Below, in pieces: positions 52,245 through 63,048 of a stretch of 64,000 bases of DNA. The stretch is from the NCBI RefSeq assembly GCF_012848175.1, contig NZ_CP051651.1, forward strand, positions 3,979,501 to 4,043,500, read 5' to 3'. The notes beneath the pieces were generated by a model. That model was not told the origin of the DNA. It made no database searches and was given only the letters and a program-made list of their open reading frames with translations. Within the stretch, counting starts at the first letter, position 1; every line of letters begins with the position of its first letter. This DNA comes from Xanthomonas campestris pv. badrii. Its GTDB lineage: Bacteria > Pseudomonadota > Gammaproteobacteria > Xanthomonadales > Xanthomonadaceae. The translations under genes and the position numbers were made by a program.

Positions 52245-53768
52245 TCAGTCCTGCAGGCTGGAGGCCAGCTGCTTGACGCGGGCCAGGTCGCCCTTGGCAA
52301 CGCGGGTTACACCGGTGCCGTATTCCGGGTCGGCCTTGTACAGGAACGACAGCATCAGGTGCTTGCTTTCGGTGTCGGTGTTGGCCAGCGACTCGCCGAA
52401 GCTCTGCACCAGATCGGCGCGGTCCTTCTTGCTGTAGGAGCGATACAACTCGCCGGCCTGCTTGAAGTTCTGCTCGCGGGTGATCTTGGCCTGCTGGGTG
52501 GTGCCCGACAGCGGCAATTCGCTGTAGCGCGCCGCGGTGTCCTGCGGACGCGGCTCCAGGCGGCTCGGCTCGTAATTCACGCCGCTGGTGGTCTGGCCGA
52601 TGTTGCCCTGGCCGTCCTGGTTGCCGTTGTTGACGGCCACACGCGGGCGGTTGACCGGCAGGCTCAGGCCATTGGCACCGATGCGATACAGCTGGGTGTC
52701 GGCGTAGGAGAAGATGCGGCCCTGCAACAGGCGATCTTCCGAAGGTTCGATGCCCGGCACCAGATTGGCCGGCGCCATCGCGACCTGCTCGGTCTCCTGG
52801 AAGAAGTTGTCGACGTTCTTGTTCAACACCATCTGGCCGACCTTCTGCTCCGGAACGTCCGGCCAGATCTTGGTCGCATCGAGCGGGTCGAAGTCGAACT
52901 TGGCCAGGTCCTCGGGCTTGAGCACCTGCACGTACAGGTCCCATTTCGGGTAATCGCCCTTCTTGATCGCGCCGACCAGGTCGTTGGTCAGGTGGCTGTA
53001 GTCCTTGGCCTGCACCGCGGCGACCTGCTTGGGATCGAGGTTCTTGATGCCCTGCAGCGTCTTCCAGTGGAACTTGACGTAATGCACTTCGCCCTGCGCG
53101 TTGACCAGCTTGTAGGCGTGCACGCCGTTGCCATCCATGAACCGGTAGCCGGCAGGCGTGCCTTCATTGGAGTACAACAGGGTCAGCGTGCGGGTGCTTT
53201 CTGGCACGTGCGAGAAGAAATCGAAGCGACGCGAGTCGTCGTCCAGATTGGTGCGCGGGTCCGGCTTGAACGCGTGGACCATGTCGGGGAACTTGATCGC
53301 ATCGCGGATGAAGAAGGTGGGGAAGTTGTTGCCGACCAGATCCCAGTTGCCTTCGCTGGTATAGAACTTGGTCGCGAAGCCATGCGGGTCGCGCAGCGTT
53401 TCCGGCGAGTGATTGCCGTGCACCACCGATGAAAAGCGCACGAACACCGGGGTCTTTTCGCCGGCGCTGAACACCTTGGCCTTGGTCAGGTTGGACAGAT
53501 CGGCGGTGGCGGTGAACTCGCCTTTGACGCCGGTGCCGCGCGCATGCACCACACGCTCGGGAATGCGCTCACGATCGAAACGCTGGAGTTTCTGGATCAG
53601 CTGCACGTCCTGCAGCAAGGTCGGGCCGGTGGCGCCCGCGGTCTGCGAGTTCTGGTTGTCGCCCACCTTGGCACCGTTGTCGCGGGTCAGAACGGATTGG
53701 GCAAGGACCGGCGGGGCGATCAGCGTGGGGGCTAGCAGGGCTAGCACCATGAGGTGTCCAGGGCGCAT
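52245..53768 (-). CDS. katB: Periplasmic monofunctional catalase
   Basis: A 507-residue clade III-like catalase with a signal peptide (residues 1-23, ending LAQ). Catalytic His75 is in ERVVHARGTG, distal Asn in LVGNNFPTFFIRDAIKFPD, and the haem-ligand Tyr in RIFSYADTQLYRIG. It disproportionates hydrogen peroxide in the periplasm. Transcribed with the ankyrin gene. OxyR control is likely for such genes, but I could not identify a convincing OxyR site upstream. Confidence 0.93.
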   Translation of the reverse strand: MRPGHLMVLALLAPTLIAPPVLAQSVLTRDNGAKVGDNQNSQTAGATGPTLLQDVQLIQKLQRFDRERIPERVVHARGTGVKGEFTATADLSNLTKAKVFSAGEKTPVFVRFSSVVHGNHSPETLRDPHGFATKFYTSEGNWDLVGNNFPTFFIRDAIKFPDMVHAFKPDPRTNLDDDSRRFDFFSHVPESTRTLTLLYSNEGTPAGYRFMDGNGVHAYKLVNAQGEVHYVKFHWKTLQGIKNLDPKQVAAVQAKDYSHLTNDLVGAIKKGDYPKWDLYVQVLKPEDLAKFDFDPLDATKIWPDVPEQKVGQMVLNKNVDNFFQETEQVAMAPANLVPGIEPSEDRLLQGRIFSYADTQLYRIGANGLSLPVNRPRVAVNNGNQDGQGNIGQTTSGVNYEPSRLEPRPQDTAARYSELPLSGTTQQAKITREQNFKQAGELYRSYSKKDRADLVQSFGESLANTDTESKHLMLSFLYKADPEYGTGVTRVAKGDLARVKQLASSLQD

Positions 53769-54105
53769 GGCGTCAGCTCGTTTGAGGAAGCTGAATCATC
53801 GCCAGCAGGCCGAAGCGTGAGAAGTCGTTAATTATGATCGCTTCGATAGGCGAACATGATGATGACCGCGTTGCGTGATATGCATCGCTTTCGGTGTGGC
53901 AGCGTGTTGCAGATAGCAGCGCTTTGCTGGGCTGCGCCCGCGTTGCGGGCGTTTGTATTGCATTACGAAACTGCCGACGGCGATGCACTGACGCTGCGAT
54001 GCAAAATCACTGTGTCCGACCCATGAGGCCCGGCACTCCCAGCCCACGATCCAGTAACGCGATCCGGCACCGTAGTCATGTTACTACCCGCATGCGCCAA
54101 GGAGA
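53769..54105. promoter_or_regulatory. Intergenic region upstream of katB
   Basis: About 340 bp between katB (start side) and the end of dinG. An AT-rich stretch at about 53825-53870 (GTTAATTATGATCGCTTCGATAGG) is the likely katB promoter. It contains a GATAG half-site loosely like an OxyR element, too degenerate to call. Confidence 0.4.
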
Positions 54106-56241
54106 TCAGCGCCCGATCACCCGCTTGAACGGCGGCAAGGCGTCGATGATGCGCTTGCCGTAACGGCGTGTGAGCAGGCGCGAGTCGAGGATGATGACGC
54201 GGCCATGGTCGTTGGAGCTTCGGATCAACCGGCCGGCGAATTGGGTGAGCGTGCGTAGCGCGTGCGGGATGGCGATCAGGTTGAAGGCGTTGTGGCCGCG
54301 GCTTTCCAGCCACTCGCTCAAGGTCGAGGTCTGCGGGTCGGTGGGCACGGCGAACGGCACCTGGGTGATGACCACGGTGGTGCAGGCTTCGCCCGGCAGA
54401 TCCAGGCCTTCGCCAAAGGAATTGAGCCCGAACAACACCGAGCCCTCGCCAGCGCCGATGCGGCGCAGGTGTTCGGTGATCAACTGCGACTTGTTGCCCT
54501 CGCCCTGCACCAGCACGCGGTTGCGCTGCGCCAGCGGCATCAGGTCGGCCACCTTTTCCATCTTCCAGCGCGAGGTGAACAGCACGATGCTGCCCTTGGC
54601 GTTCCAATCCAGTTCGCGCACCAGATACCTGGCCACTTCCTTGGGATGGCCTTCGCGATCGTCCGGGGTCACCGGGAAATTGGGCACGATCAATTCGGCC
54701 TGGTTGGGCAGGTCGAACGGCGAGGCCAGCGAGGCCATCTCGGCGTGATCGGGCAGACCGTTATCGATGGCGAAGGATTGAAAATCGCCGCCGCCGGTGA
54801 GCGTGGCCGAGGTCATCACCACCGAATCGACCTCGTTCCAGATCATCGTGCGCAACACCTGCGCGGCCGACACCGGCGAGCAGTGGCAGATCAGATCGCC
54901 ATCGCGCGAGAGGGTGATCCAGCGTGCCATCGGCGGCTGGCCCTCCTTGTCCTCGCGCCGCCAGCCGCTCCACAGATTGTGTTGTTGCTCGGCCATTTCC
55001 AGCGCCAGCCCCAGGTTGCGCTGCAGGCGTTCGCGTGCGGCATCGTCCTGCTTGCCCTTGGCCACCGCGCTGTGCGCGGCGTGCACCCAGTTGAACAGCG
55101 CGCGGGTTTCTTCGCCCAGCTCCTCGATGGCCGGGCCCCACTGCGGCGGCAACTTGCCGTTGGCCGCACGCCACAACGGATCGCGCTCGCCGGGCTCGGG
55201 CTTCCACACGCGCTCGACTTCGGCATGGAAGGCCTTGAGCAACTTGGAAACGCGCGCGGCCACCTCGATGGCCTCGTTGGGCAGCAGGTTGCCGATCCTG
55301 TCCTTGTCCACTGCGCGATACGCCGCGGCGATGAGGATCTGCATGCGGCCGGTGCGCTTGGCCATGTCGTCCAGCGGCAAGTTGGCCGCGCCCTGGTCGA
55401 TCGCCACGCCGGCGATGTGATGGCCCTCGTCGAGCACCAGCAGCATGTCCGCTGGCGGGGCGATCAGCGGCTGGCCGTTTTCGGCATCGCCCAGCGACAA
55501 CGAGGACAGCAGCAAGGCGTGGTTGGTCACCACGATCTGCGCTTCGCGCACATCGGTACGCGCCTTGAGCACCGGGCATTGCGCGGCGTAGCTGCAGCGG
55601 CGTCCCGCGCAGCCGGAGGCCGGGGTGGTGATGCGCATGCGCAACGACACCGAGACCTGCTCGGGCGCATCGTCCAGGTCGCCGTTCCAGGTACGTGCGG
55701 CATAGGCCTTGGCCAGCCGCTTGGCCAGATCCGCATCGACCGGGCTCAGCGGGCGGTCGTACAGCGCCTGCTCGTCTTCGAACATGGCGTTCTGGCTGGT
55801 GTCGCCTTCCAGCTCGGCGGCGTTGCGCGTGCACAGGTAGCGGGTGCGGCCCTTGGCCAGCGCCACGGTGGCCTCCAGCCCGGTGGCCTTGAGGAAGGCC
55901 GGGATGTCGCGTTCCACCAGCTGCGATTGCAGCGCCACCGTGCCGGTGCTGATCACCAGCTTTTTTTTGGTAGCCAAGGCGATCGGCACGCCGGCAGTGA
56001 GGTAGCCCAGGCTCTTGCCGACGCCGGTGGGTGCCTCGGCGATGCCGATGCCGCCGGAGGTGGCCAGCGCACGCGAGACCAGGCCGATCATCTGGCTCTG
56101 CGCGCGGCGGGTGGCAAAACCGGGCGTATTGGCCTGCAGCTTGGCGTAGGCATCGCGGATGCCGGCCTTGATCGGGTCGGTCAGCACGCGCTGGGTGGGA
56201 ACGGGCGCAGACGGCGCGGCCGGAGGGGCAAGATCACTCAT
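54106..56241 (-). CDS. dinG: ATP-dependent DNA helicase DinG
   Basis: A 711-residue superfamily 2 iron-sulfur helicase. Walker A is EAPTGVGKSLGY, the DEAH-like motif is LVLDEGHH, and motif VI is QFAGRLIRS. Four cysteines for the [4Fe-4S] cluster are present: one in YLCTRN and three in the SGCAGRRCSYAAQCPV segment. DinG resolves R-loops and G-quadruplexes and is SOS-linked in E. coli. The start at 56241 gives a short Pro/Ala-rich leader before the first helix. Transcribed away from aroE. Confidence 0.93.
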   Translation of the reverse strand: MSDLAPPAAPSAPVPTQRVLTDPIKAGIRDAYAKLQANTPGFATRRAQSQMIGLVSRALATSGGIGIAEAPTGVGKSLGYLTAGVPIALATKKKLVISTGTVALQSQLVERDIPAFLKATGLEATVALAKGRTRYLCTRNAAELEGDTSQNAMFEDEQALYDRPLSPVDADLAKRLAKAYAARTWNGDLDDAPEQVSVSLRMRITTPASGCAGRRCSYAAQCPVLKARTDVREAQIVVTNHALLLSSLSLGDAENGQPLIAPPADMLLVLDEGHHIAGVAIDQGAANLPLDDMAKRTGRMQILIAAAYRAVDKDRIGNLLPNEAIEVAARVSKLLKAFHAEVERVWKPEPGERDPLWRAANGKLPPQWGPAIEELGEETRALFNWVHAAHSAVAKGKQDDAARERLQRNLGLALEMAEQQHNLWSGWRREDKEGQPPMARWITLSRDGDLICHCSPVSAAQVLRTMIWNEVDSVVMTSATLTGGGDFQSFAIDNGLPDHAEMASLASPFDLPNQAELIVPNFPVTPDDREGHPKEVARYLVRELDWNAKGSIVLFTSRWKMEKVADLMPLAQRNRVLVQGEGNKSQLITEHLRRIGAGEGSVLFGLNSFGEGLDLPGEACTTVVITQVPFAVPTDPQTSTLSEWLESRGHNAFNLIAIPHALRTLTQFAGRLIRSSNDHGRVIILDSRLLTRRYGKRIIDALPPFKRVIGR

Positions 56242-56313
56242 CGCGCCATTTTCGCACGGACCGGCGCAGCGCCTGCGACCGCCGCGCCCCGCGGCTGAAC
56301 GCAATGAGCGGGA

Positions 56314-56667
56314 TCACCCGCGCGGGCCGGCATCCTTCGCCGGCCCCTGCAGGCTGCGCGCCAGCGTCCACACCAACAGGCCGATGCCCACCGCCTGCAC
56401 CGCCGTCAGCACGACGCGGCTGATGCCCATCACCATGCCGATCTGGCGCACATTGCCCTGCTCCAGCAGCAGCATGGGGATGGCCTGGAACGCGCCTTCC
56501 GCCAGCACGCAACCCAGCAGCAGCCACAGCCCAACCAGCCCCGCCCGCCGCAGCGGGCCCTGCGGGGCGCGCCACAGCAGCACCAGGCCCAGCAGCACGG
56601 CGATCAGCATCGGTACCCGCGACAGCAGGCTGGTGATCACGCTGAGCAGGATGTCGGTGAGCGTCAT
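56314..56667 (-). CDS. Membrane protein of unknown function
   Basis: A 117-residue protein with three predicted helices (about 10-32, 43-63, 83-108). No family recognised. It lies 10 bp downstream of aroE and upstream of dinG on the same strand, so it is likely part of an aroE operon. Confidence 0.7.
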   Translation of the reverse strand: MTLTDILLSVITSLLSRVPMLIAVLLGLVLLWRAPQGPLRRAGLVGLWLLLGCVLAEGAFQAIPMLLLEQGNVRQIGMVMGISRVVLTAVQAVGIGLLVWTLARSLQGPAKDAGPRG

Positions 56668-56677
56668 GGCGGCCGGC

Positions 56678-57529
56678 TCAGTCGGCGCTGACCAGCACCG
56701 CCTCGCGGGCACGCAGCGCGGCATAGACCGGGTCGGTCTCCGGGCGCACGCCATGCCACAGCGCGAAGCTTTCGGCCGCCTGTTCCACCAGCATGCCCAG
56801 CCCGTCGATGGCGTAACGGCACTGCGCCGCGCGCGCCCAGGCCAGGAAGGCGATGGCGGTTTCGCCATAGTTGAGGTCGACCGCGGCGGTCAGGCTGTTG
56901 ACCAGGCCCAGCGGCAATGCGAAGGCGCCGGCATCGCGGTCGCGCCCGGCCGCGGTGGCATTGACGATCAGCTCGAAGTCGCCCAGCTCGCGCAGGTCTT
57001 CGATGTAACGCGACATCACGCGCGCCGGTTCGCCCAGCGCATCGCACAAGGCGTCGGCGCGTTCGGGCGAGCGGTTCACCACCACCATTTCGGTGATGCC
57101 GGCCTCCAGCAGCGCCGGTGCCACGCCACGTGCAGCGCCACCGGCGCCGAGCAGCAGCATGCGGCGGCCGCGCAGATCCAGGCCGTGGCGCTCGGTGAGA
57201 TCGCGCACCAGGCCGGCACCGTCGGTGTTGTCGCCCTGCCACTGGCCGTCGTTGCGCACCAGGGTATTGACCGCGCCGGCCAGGCGCGCGCGCGCGCTCA
57301 GGCTGCTGGACAGGGCACAGGCGGCCTCCTTCAACGGCAGGGTGACGTTGGCCCCCTTGCCACCTTCATCGGCGAAGCGCTGCAGCGCGGCGGCGAAGTC
57401 TTCCGGCGGCGCATCGATGGCGGTGTAGTCCAGCGCGATGCCGGTCTGCTTCCCGAAGTCGGCATGGATGGCCGGCGACAGCGAATGGGCAACGGGGTGA
57501 CCGAACACGGCATAACGGGATACGGGCAT
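56678..57529 (-). CDS. aroE: Shikimate dehydrogenase
   Basis: A 283-residue NADP-dependent enzyme of the shikimate pathway. Substrate-binding [10 protein letters not shown], catalytic Lys in NVTLPLKE, Asp in GDNTDGAGL, the dinucleotide loop [10 protein letters not shown], the NRSPERA NADP motif, and the C-terminal [18 protein letters not shown] block are all intact. The PD40 pseudogene is divergent, 52 bp away. Confidence 0.94.
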   Translation of the reverse strand: MPVSRYAVFGHPVAHSLSPAIHADFGKQTGIALDYTAIDAPPEDFAAALQRFADEGGKGANVTLPLKEAACALSSSLSARARLAGAVNTLVRNDGQWQGDNTDGAGLVRDLTERHGLDLRGRRMLLLGAGGAARGVAPALLEAGITEMVVVNRSPERADALCDALGEPARVMSRYIEDLRELGDFELIVNATAAGRDRDAGAFALPLGLVNSLTAAVDLNYGETAIAFLAWARAAQCRYAIDGLGMLVEQAAESFALWHGVRPETDPVYAALRAREAVLVSAD

Positions 57530-57581
57530 GTAACGCTCTCTGGTTGACTAGACTGTGCGCAAGATGAGGCAGGAACACCGC

Positions 57582-58459
57582 ATGCAAGTTCGATGGACGC
57601 TGCCCGCGCTGGCGGCGAGTTTACTCTTCGCGTCGTCTGCGTCGGGACTGGCCGAATTCGGTATCGAAGGCATGGGCGTGGTCTCCACGCCGGCCAACGA
57701 GGCGCGCGCCACGCTCAGCCCGGACGGGCAACGCATCGTCTGGGCCAGCGACCGCGCCGGTGGCGCCGGCGGCTGGGACCTGTGGCAGGCGCAGCTGCGC
57801 GGCGGGCGCTGGCAGGACCCGCAGCCGCTGGCGATCAACACCGCCCAGGACGAGAGCACGCCGGTGTTCAGTGCCGATGGGCGCTGGCTGCTGTTCGCCT
57901 CATCGCGGCCTGGCGGCGCCGGCGGCAGCGATCTGTACCGGGTGCCGGTGCACAGGGCCGCCTCGGTGCGGTGCAGTCGCTGGGCGCGGCGATCAACAGC
58001 GCGGGCAATGAGCGGGCCCCCACGCTGTCGCTGGACGGTACGCGCCTGCTGTTCGCCAGCGACGGGCATCGGGGCGCCGGCGGCATGGACCTGTTCGTGG
58101 CGCGCTGGGACGGGCAGGCCTTCACCGCCCCCATGCCCTTGGGCGAGATCAACACCGCTGCCGACGAATCCGATGCGGCCTGGCTTGCCGATGGCCGCGG
58201 CCTGGTGTGGGCGCGCGGCGCGGCCGGCGGCCCCAGCCAGCTGCTGCTGGCGGCCTGCAAAGGCGGCCACTACGGCGTGGGCCAGCCACTGCCGCTGTCG
58301 TTCAACGGGCCGCAGGAACGCACCTTCGGTGCGGTGGTGGATGCGGCCAAGCCGGGCGAGCTGCTGGTGACCGGCAGTGCGCGTGCACCGCGTGCCGGGC
58401 AGCTGGACATCTACCGGATGAAGGCGCCGACGGTGGATGCAGAGGCCGGCTGCCGCTGA
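57582..58459 (+). pseudogene. PD40 beta-propeller protein, frameshifted
   Basis: The N-terminal signal peptide (VRWTLPALAASLLFASSASGLA) and PD40 repeats (ATLSPDGQRIVWASDRAGG, STPVFSADGRWLLFASSRPGG) run in one frame to about 57950. The sequence then jumps to the frame one base earlier for VQSLGAAINSAGNERAPTLSLDGTRLLFASDGHRG and on to the stop at 58459. The shift is consistent with loss of one base near 57953 (CACAGGGCC where CACGAGGGCC would keep the frame). Without it the product would be about 292 residues, a TolB-like periplasmic propeller. It may be a real inactivation or an assembly error. Confidence 0.8.
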
Positions 58460-58614
58460 GCCGAGCCTGCCCGCGGGCAGGTCGCGATGCCGCCAATTCC
58501 TGAAAGCGCCAACTCGCGCCATCGCTGCGCACCGCCGATCAGAAAGCTGTGATGCGACCGATAGCGCGACACACCTGCCAGAGCCGCGACCGCTGTCCGC
58601 GGCAACCGCTCGTA

Positions 58615-61203
58615 TCAGTAGACATCGCGCCGGTAACGACCGGCGGCGGTCAGCGATTCCACCCGCGCCTGGCCCAGAACGTCGCGCAGCGTGGCGTCCA
58701 CCGCACGCGCCATGCTGTCCAGGCTGCCGCAGACGTACAGCACCGCACCGCGATCGATCCAATGGCGCAACGCGTCGCCGGTCTCGTGCAGACGATGCTG
58801 TACATAGCGCTTGTGCGCCTGGTCGCGCGAGAACACCCGGTCCAGCTGTTGCAGATGGCCGCTGGCCTGCCAGGCCTGCAGCTCGTCGGCAAACAGCCGG
58901 TCGTGCGCGGCCTGGCGTTCACCAAACAGCAGCCAGTGCCCGTGCACGTCGGCCAGGTCGGCCTCGCGCAACAAGGCCCGCAGGCCCGCAATGCCGGTTC
59001 CGTTGCCGATCAACACCATCGGGGCGGTCTCCACCCGATGGAAGCCGGGATTGGTGCGCAGCCGCGCATGCACCGGCGCACCGATCGGTGCGTGATGGAT
59101 CAGCCAGCCCGAGCCCAGCCCCGGGCGGCCATCGGCGCCAGTGGTCAACCGCACCACCGCCGTCGCCAGGCCATCGGCCGGCACGCTGGCCAGCGAATAG
59201 TCGCGGGTGGGCAACCAGTCGCAGCCATCCAGCCAGGCCTGCGGATCCGGGGGTGGCAGCGGGCCGGTGGCCGGCGCTTCGGGCAACACTCGCTCGGCGG
59301 CGGCGCGATGCAGCGGCAGCAGCTGCGCTTCCACGTGCACCGACGCCTCTGCTGGCAACCCCCACGCCGCCAGGCAGGAACGCACCTGCGCGTCGGCATG
59401 CGCGGACTGCACTTCCAGGATGTCGCCGGCCTGCCACTGCGCATCGGCCGGCGGCTGCAGGTCGATGCGCCAGATCGGCGCGCCGGCGCTGCCCGGATTC
59501 AGATGCGTGCGCGACGCCAGAACCCATTGCGTTCGCTGCGGCCGCGCCAGCGCTACCGCAGTCAGCGGCGTACCGGCGATCTGTTCCAGCTGCGCATGCC
59601 ATTGCGCCAGCGCCTGCGGATCGGTGTTGTCCATTTCCACCGCCGGGAACAGGGCGCGTGCGCCCTGTGCCTGCACCCACTGTTCGATGCGCCGCGAAAA
59701 CCCGCAGAACTGCGGGTACTGGCGGTCGCCCAGCGCCAGCACCGCATAGGCCAGCTGCGGCAGTGCAATGCGCTGGCGCAGCAGCTCGCGCTCGACGCCA
59801 CGCGCCGCATCCGGCGGCTCGCCGTCACCGAAGGTGCTGATCACGAACAAGGCATGCCGGGTGGCCTGCAGTTGCTGCGCATCCACCTGACCGAGCGGGC
59901 GCACCTGCACCGGCAGGCCGGCCGCCTGCAGATGTCCGGCCGCCTGCCACGCCAGCCGTTCGGCAAAACCACTCTGGCTGGCGAAGGCGATCAGCCACGG
60001 CGCGGCCTGCGAGGCCGGCGGCGCGCTTTGCAGCACCACACGCACCGCACGCAACGCGCGTTTCTTGCGCCGCCGATCCAGATACAGCATCCAGCCGCTG
60101 ACGAAGAACACCGACATGCCCAGGCTGGCCAGCATCACCACGATGCGCCCCGGCAGGCCGAAGAAACTGCCGGTGTGCAACGGAAACATGCTGACCATCC
60201 ACTGCTGCCCACGCGCCAGTTGCGCGTAGTCACGGCGCGTCAGCAAGGCGCCGCTGGCGGGATCGATTTCCAGCGTGTCGAAGGCACGGTCGTGATCGGG
60301 ATCCTCAGGCAGGAACCGCGCGATCAACGGTTGCCCTGCACGCGCGGGAATGCGCACATCCAATGCCGCGTGGCGGGTGGCGGGAATGCCGCCGAGGGTG
60401 CGCTGCACCCGCGCGACATCCACCGTGGCCTTGGCGTGCGAGCGCTGCTCGGCGTGCGGCGCCGGTTCGGCGCCCAGCAACGCCGCCATGCCATCGCGAT
60501 ACCAGGGATAGGACCAGGTCAGCCCGGTCAGGGCCACCAGCAAATAGACCAGCAGGCACCAGGTGCCGAACACCGCGTGCAGGCTCCACAGAAAGCTGCG
60601 CCCCTGCCGCCGCCATTCCACTGCCAGCCAGGTGCGCGGGCTCCACCAGCGCCGCGGCCAACGCAGGTACAAGCCCGAGGCACAGAAGAACAGCAGGATC
60701 AGCGCGCAGGCACCGGTGACCGCCTGGCCACGCTTGCCGGCAGCCAGATGCCGGTGCAGGTCTTCGATGAAGGCGAATGCGTCGCTGAGCCGTGGCGCCG
60801 CCACGCGCTGCCCGGTGTAGGGGTCGAAGTACACCCGTGCGCTGCCCTTGGCGGCCAGACGCGCGTTGGACGGCCGCATACCGGTGGGGTCGATCAGCAT
60901 GCGCGTGACCGCCGGCCCCGTGCCGGGCGCTTGCTGCGCCAGGTCGAGCCGCTGCAGCAGCACGTCCACCGGCAATGCCTGCTCGCCGGCCGCATGCCGC
61001 TGCGCCAGCTGCGCGATGGCCGGATTGGCCAACCGCACGACCTCGTCCTCGAACGACATCAACGCGCCGGTCGCTCCCATCACCGACAGCACCAGGCCGG
61101 CAGTGATGCCAAGCAGCCAATGCAGTTGAAACAGCAGCGTTTTGATCAAGACGGGAAAGACTGAAGATGGCGTGACGGCATTGTAGATGAGAATGCGTCT
61201 CAT
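58615..61203 (-). CDS. PepSY transmembrane - flavoreductase fusion (PiuB/CysJ-like)
   Basis: A protein of up to about 862 residues combining two units. The N-terminal part (about 1-395) is a PepSY-associated TM protein (QLHWLLGITAGLVLSVMGATGALMSFEDEVVR ... LYLRWPRRW ... MFPLHTGSFFGLPGRIVVMLASLGMSVFFVSGW). The C-terminal part is a flavodoxin domain (IAFASQSGFAERLAWQAAGHL), then FAD-binding RDYSLASVPADG and NADPH-binding VLIGNGTGIAGLRALLRE, as in sulfite reductase flavoprotein. Such fusions are thought to reduce ferric siderophores or haem at the inner membrane. A Fur-box-like dyad overlaps the first ATG (61203), so a TTG at 61149 is a possible true start. Confidence 0.88.
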   Translation of the reverse strand: MRRILIYNAVTPSSVFPVLIKTLLFQLHWLLGITAGLVLSVMGATGALMSFEDEVVRLANPAIAQLAQRHAAGEQALPVDVLLQRLDLAQQAPGTGPAVTRMLIDPTGMRPSNARLAAKGSARVYFDPYTGQRVAAPRLSDAFAFIEDLHRHLAAGKRGQAVTGACALILLFFCASGLYLRWPRRWWSPRTWLAVEWRRQGRSFLWSLHAVFGTWCLLVYLLVALTGLTWSYPWYRDGMAALLGAEPAPHAEQRSHAKATVDVARVQRTLGGIPATRHAALDVRIPARAGQPLIARFLPEDPDHDRAFDTLEIDPASGALLTRRDYAQLARGQQWMVSMFPLHTGSFFGLPGRIVVMLASLGMSVFFVSGWMLYLDRRRKKRALRAVRVVLQSAPPASQAAPWLIAFASQSGFAERLAWQAAGHLQAAGLPVQVRPLGQVDAQQLQATRHALFVISTFGDGEPPDAARGVERELLRQRIALPQLAYAVLALGDRQYPQFCGFSRRIEQWVQAQGARALFPAVEMDNTDPQALAQWHAQLEQIAGTPLTAVALARPQRTQWVLASRTHLNPGSAGAPIWRIDLQPPADAQWQAGDILEVQSAHADAQVRSCLAAWGLPAEASVHVEAQLLPLHRAAAERVLPEAPATGPLPPPDPQAWLDGCDWLPTRDYSLASVPADGLATAVVRLTTGADGRPGLGSGWLIHHAPIGAPVHARLRTNPGFHRVETAPMVLIGNGTGIAGLRALLREADLADVHGHWLLFGERQAAHDRLFADELQAWQASGHLQQLDRVFSRDQAHKRYVQHRLHETGDALRHWIDRGAVLYVCGSLDSMARAVDATLRDVLGQARVESLTAAGRYRRDVY
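61187..61203. promoter_or_regulatory. Fur-box-like sequence
   Basis: ATGAGAATGCGTCTCAT is a 6-bp inverted repeat (ATGAGA/TCTCAT) with 5-bp spacer, close to the Fur consensus (AATGATAAT/ATTATCATT) and to Xanthomonas-type Fur sites. It overlaps the first ATG of the PepSY-flavoreductase gene, consistent with iron repression. Confidence 0.6.
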
Positions 61204-61520
61204 GCGGTGCAGCGCACCAAACAGCGCGCTCGCCCCTGGCTGCAGGCACATCGCCAGCGGTTGCCTGGCGCAAATCTCGCGGCCTCAGCGAGTTGTCTGA
61301 TGTCTCTTGGCACGTGGCTGCCTGGTCCTGGCAGCGTTGTTCGGCACTTCCGCAGCGCTGTGGCTACCCGCTGCCCCTGGCCGAAAGCGCTGAGGCAAAC
61401 CTTTCCCATCGCCAAGGTCGTGCCGCAGGACCACATGCTCTACGGGCAATGGGCAATGGGCAATGGGCGCATCGCGCAGCGCAGGTGCACCAGCGGCGCG
61501 ATGGCCGCAGGCCTTGACGC
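61204..61520. other. Intergenic region with GGGCAAT micro-repeat
   Basis: About 315 bp between the PepSY-flavoreductase start and the end of hemB. A run of three GGGCAAT units plus a partial fourth lies at 61444-61468. No gene recognised. Confidence 0.45.
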
Positions 61521-62525
<1,005 letters not shown>

Positions 62526-62599
62526 TTAGACAGCGCATCAGTTTACGCCCGCCATCCCATGCGGGACGCGCTGCGACGCAGTGTCGCAGCGCTGCAACG

Positions 62600-62848
62600 T
62601 CAGATCACCCCGCCACCCAGGCTCAGCCGGATCACCCCGACCACGATCACCAGGCCATTGAGCAGCAGGCCGGTCTTGGCCCGGCCGCGGTTACCGGCCG
62701 AGGTGAACAACAGCGCGACCGCGGCAATCAGCGCACCGACGGCCGCGAACGGAATCAGGAACCAATTGCCCCACCCCAGCAGCGGGATGAAGGCCAGCAC
62801 CATCCACAGCAACGCCACGATGCCCCACAACAGACTGATCAATCCCAC
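62600..62848 (-). CDS. Small membrane protein, two to three helices
   Basis: An 82-residue hydrophobic protein (MGLISLLWGIVALLWMVLAFIPLLGWGNWFLIPFAAVGALIAAVALLFTSAGNRGRAKTGLLLNGLVIVVGVIRLSLGGG) with three predicted helices, resembling small inner-membrane proteins of uncharacterised families. It lies 86 bp upstream of hemB on the same strand. Function unknown. Confidence 0.75.
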   Translation of the reverse strand: MGLISLLWGIVALLWMVLAFIPLLGWGNWFLIPFAAVGALIAAVALLFTSAGNRGRAKTGLLLNGLVIVVGVIRLSLGGGVI

Positions 62849-63048
62849 GTGCCACCCCGCCTCGACGAAAGCACGAGCTTAGCGGCGCGACCGTCCTCAC
62901 GCCGTGGGCGGGTGGTCATCATGACCAATGGCGGCTTGGCGGCAGCCTCACACCGGCATGGCTAGGGTGCGTCAAAGTCCGGCGCGATTCAGTCCAGGCG
63001 CCGGATCATCGCCAGCACTACCCGGCTTTCATTACCCAAGGGGGCCAC

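Noticed and set aside
53822..53870. Possible OxyR site upstream of katB
   Set aside because: Only one GATAG half-site is visible and the spacing does not fit the ATAG-N7-CTAT pattern; too weak to annotate.
54262..56298. A 678-codon open frame antisense to dinG
   Set aside because: No recognisable domain; dinG on the other strand has all helicase and Fe-S motifs.
58549..61164. An 871-codon open frame antisense to the PepSY-flavoreductase gene
   Set aside because: Same explanation: His/Arg/Gln-rich nonsense protein while the opposite strand encodes full flavodoxin, FAD and NADPH motifs.
61444..61468. GGGCAAT tandem units considered as a CRISPR or VNTR locus
   Set aside because: Units are only 7 bp, directly abutting, with no spacers and no cas genes nearby; a simple micro-repeat only.
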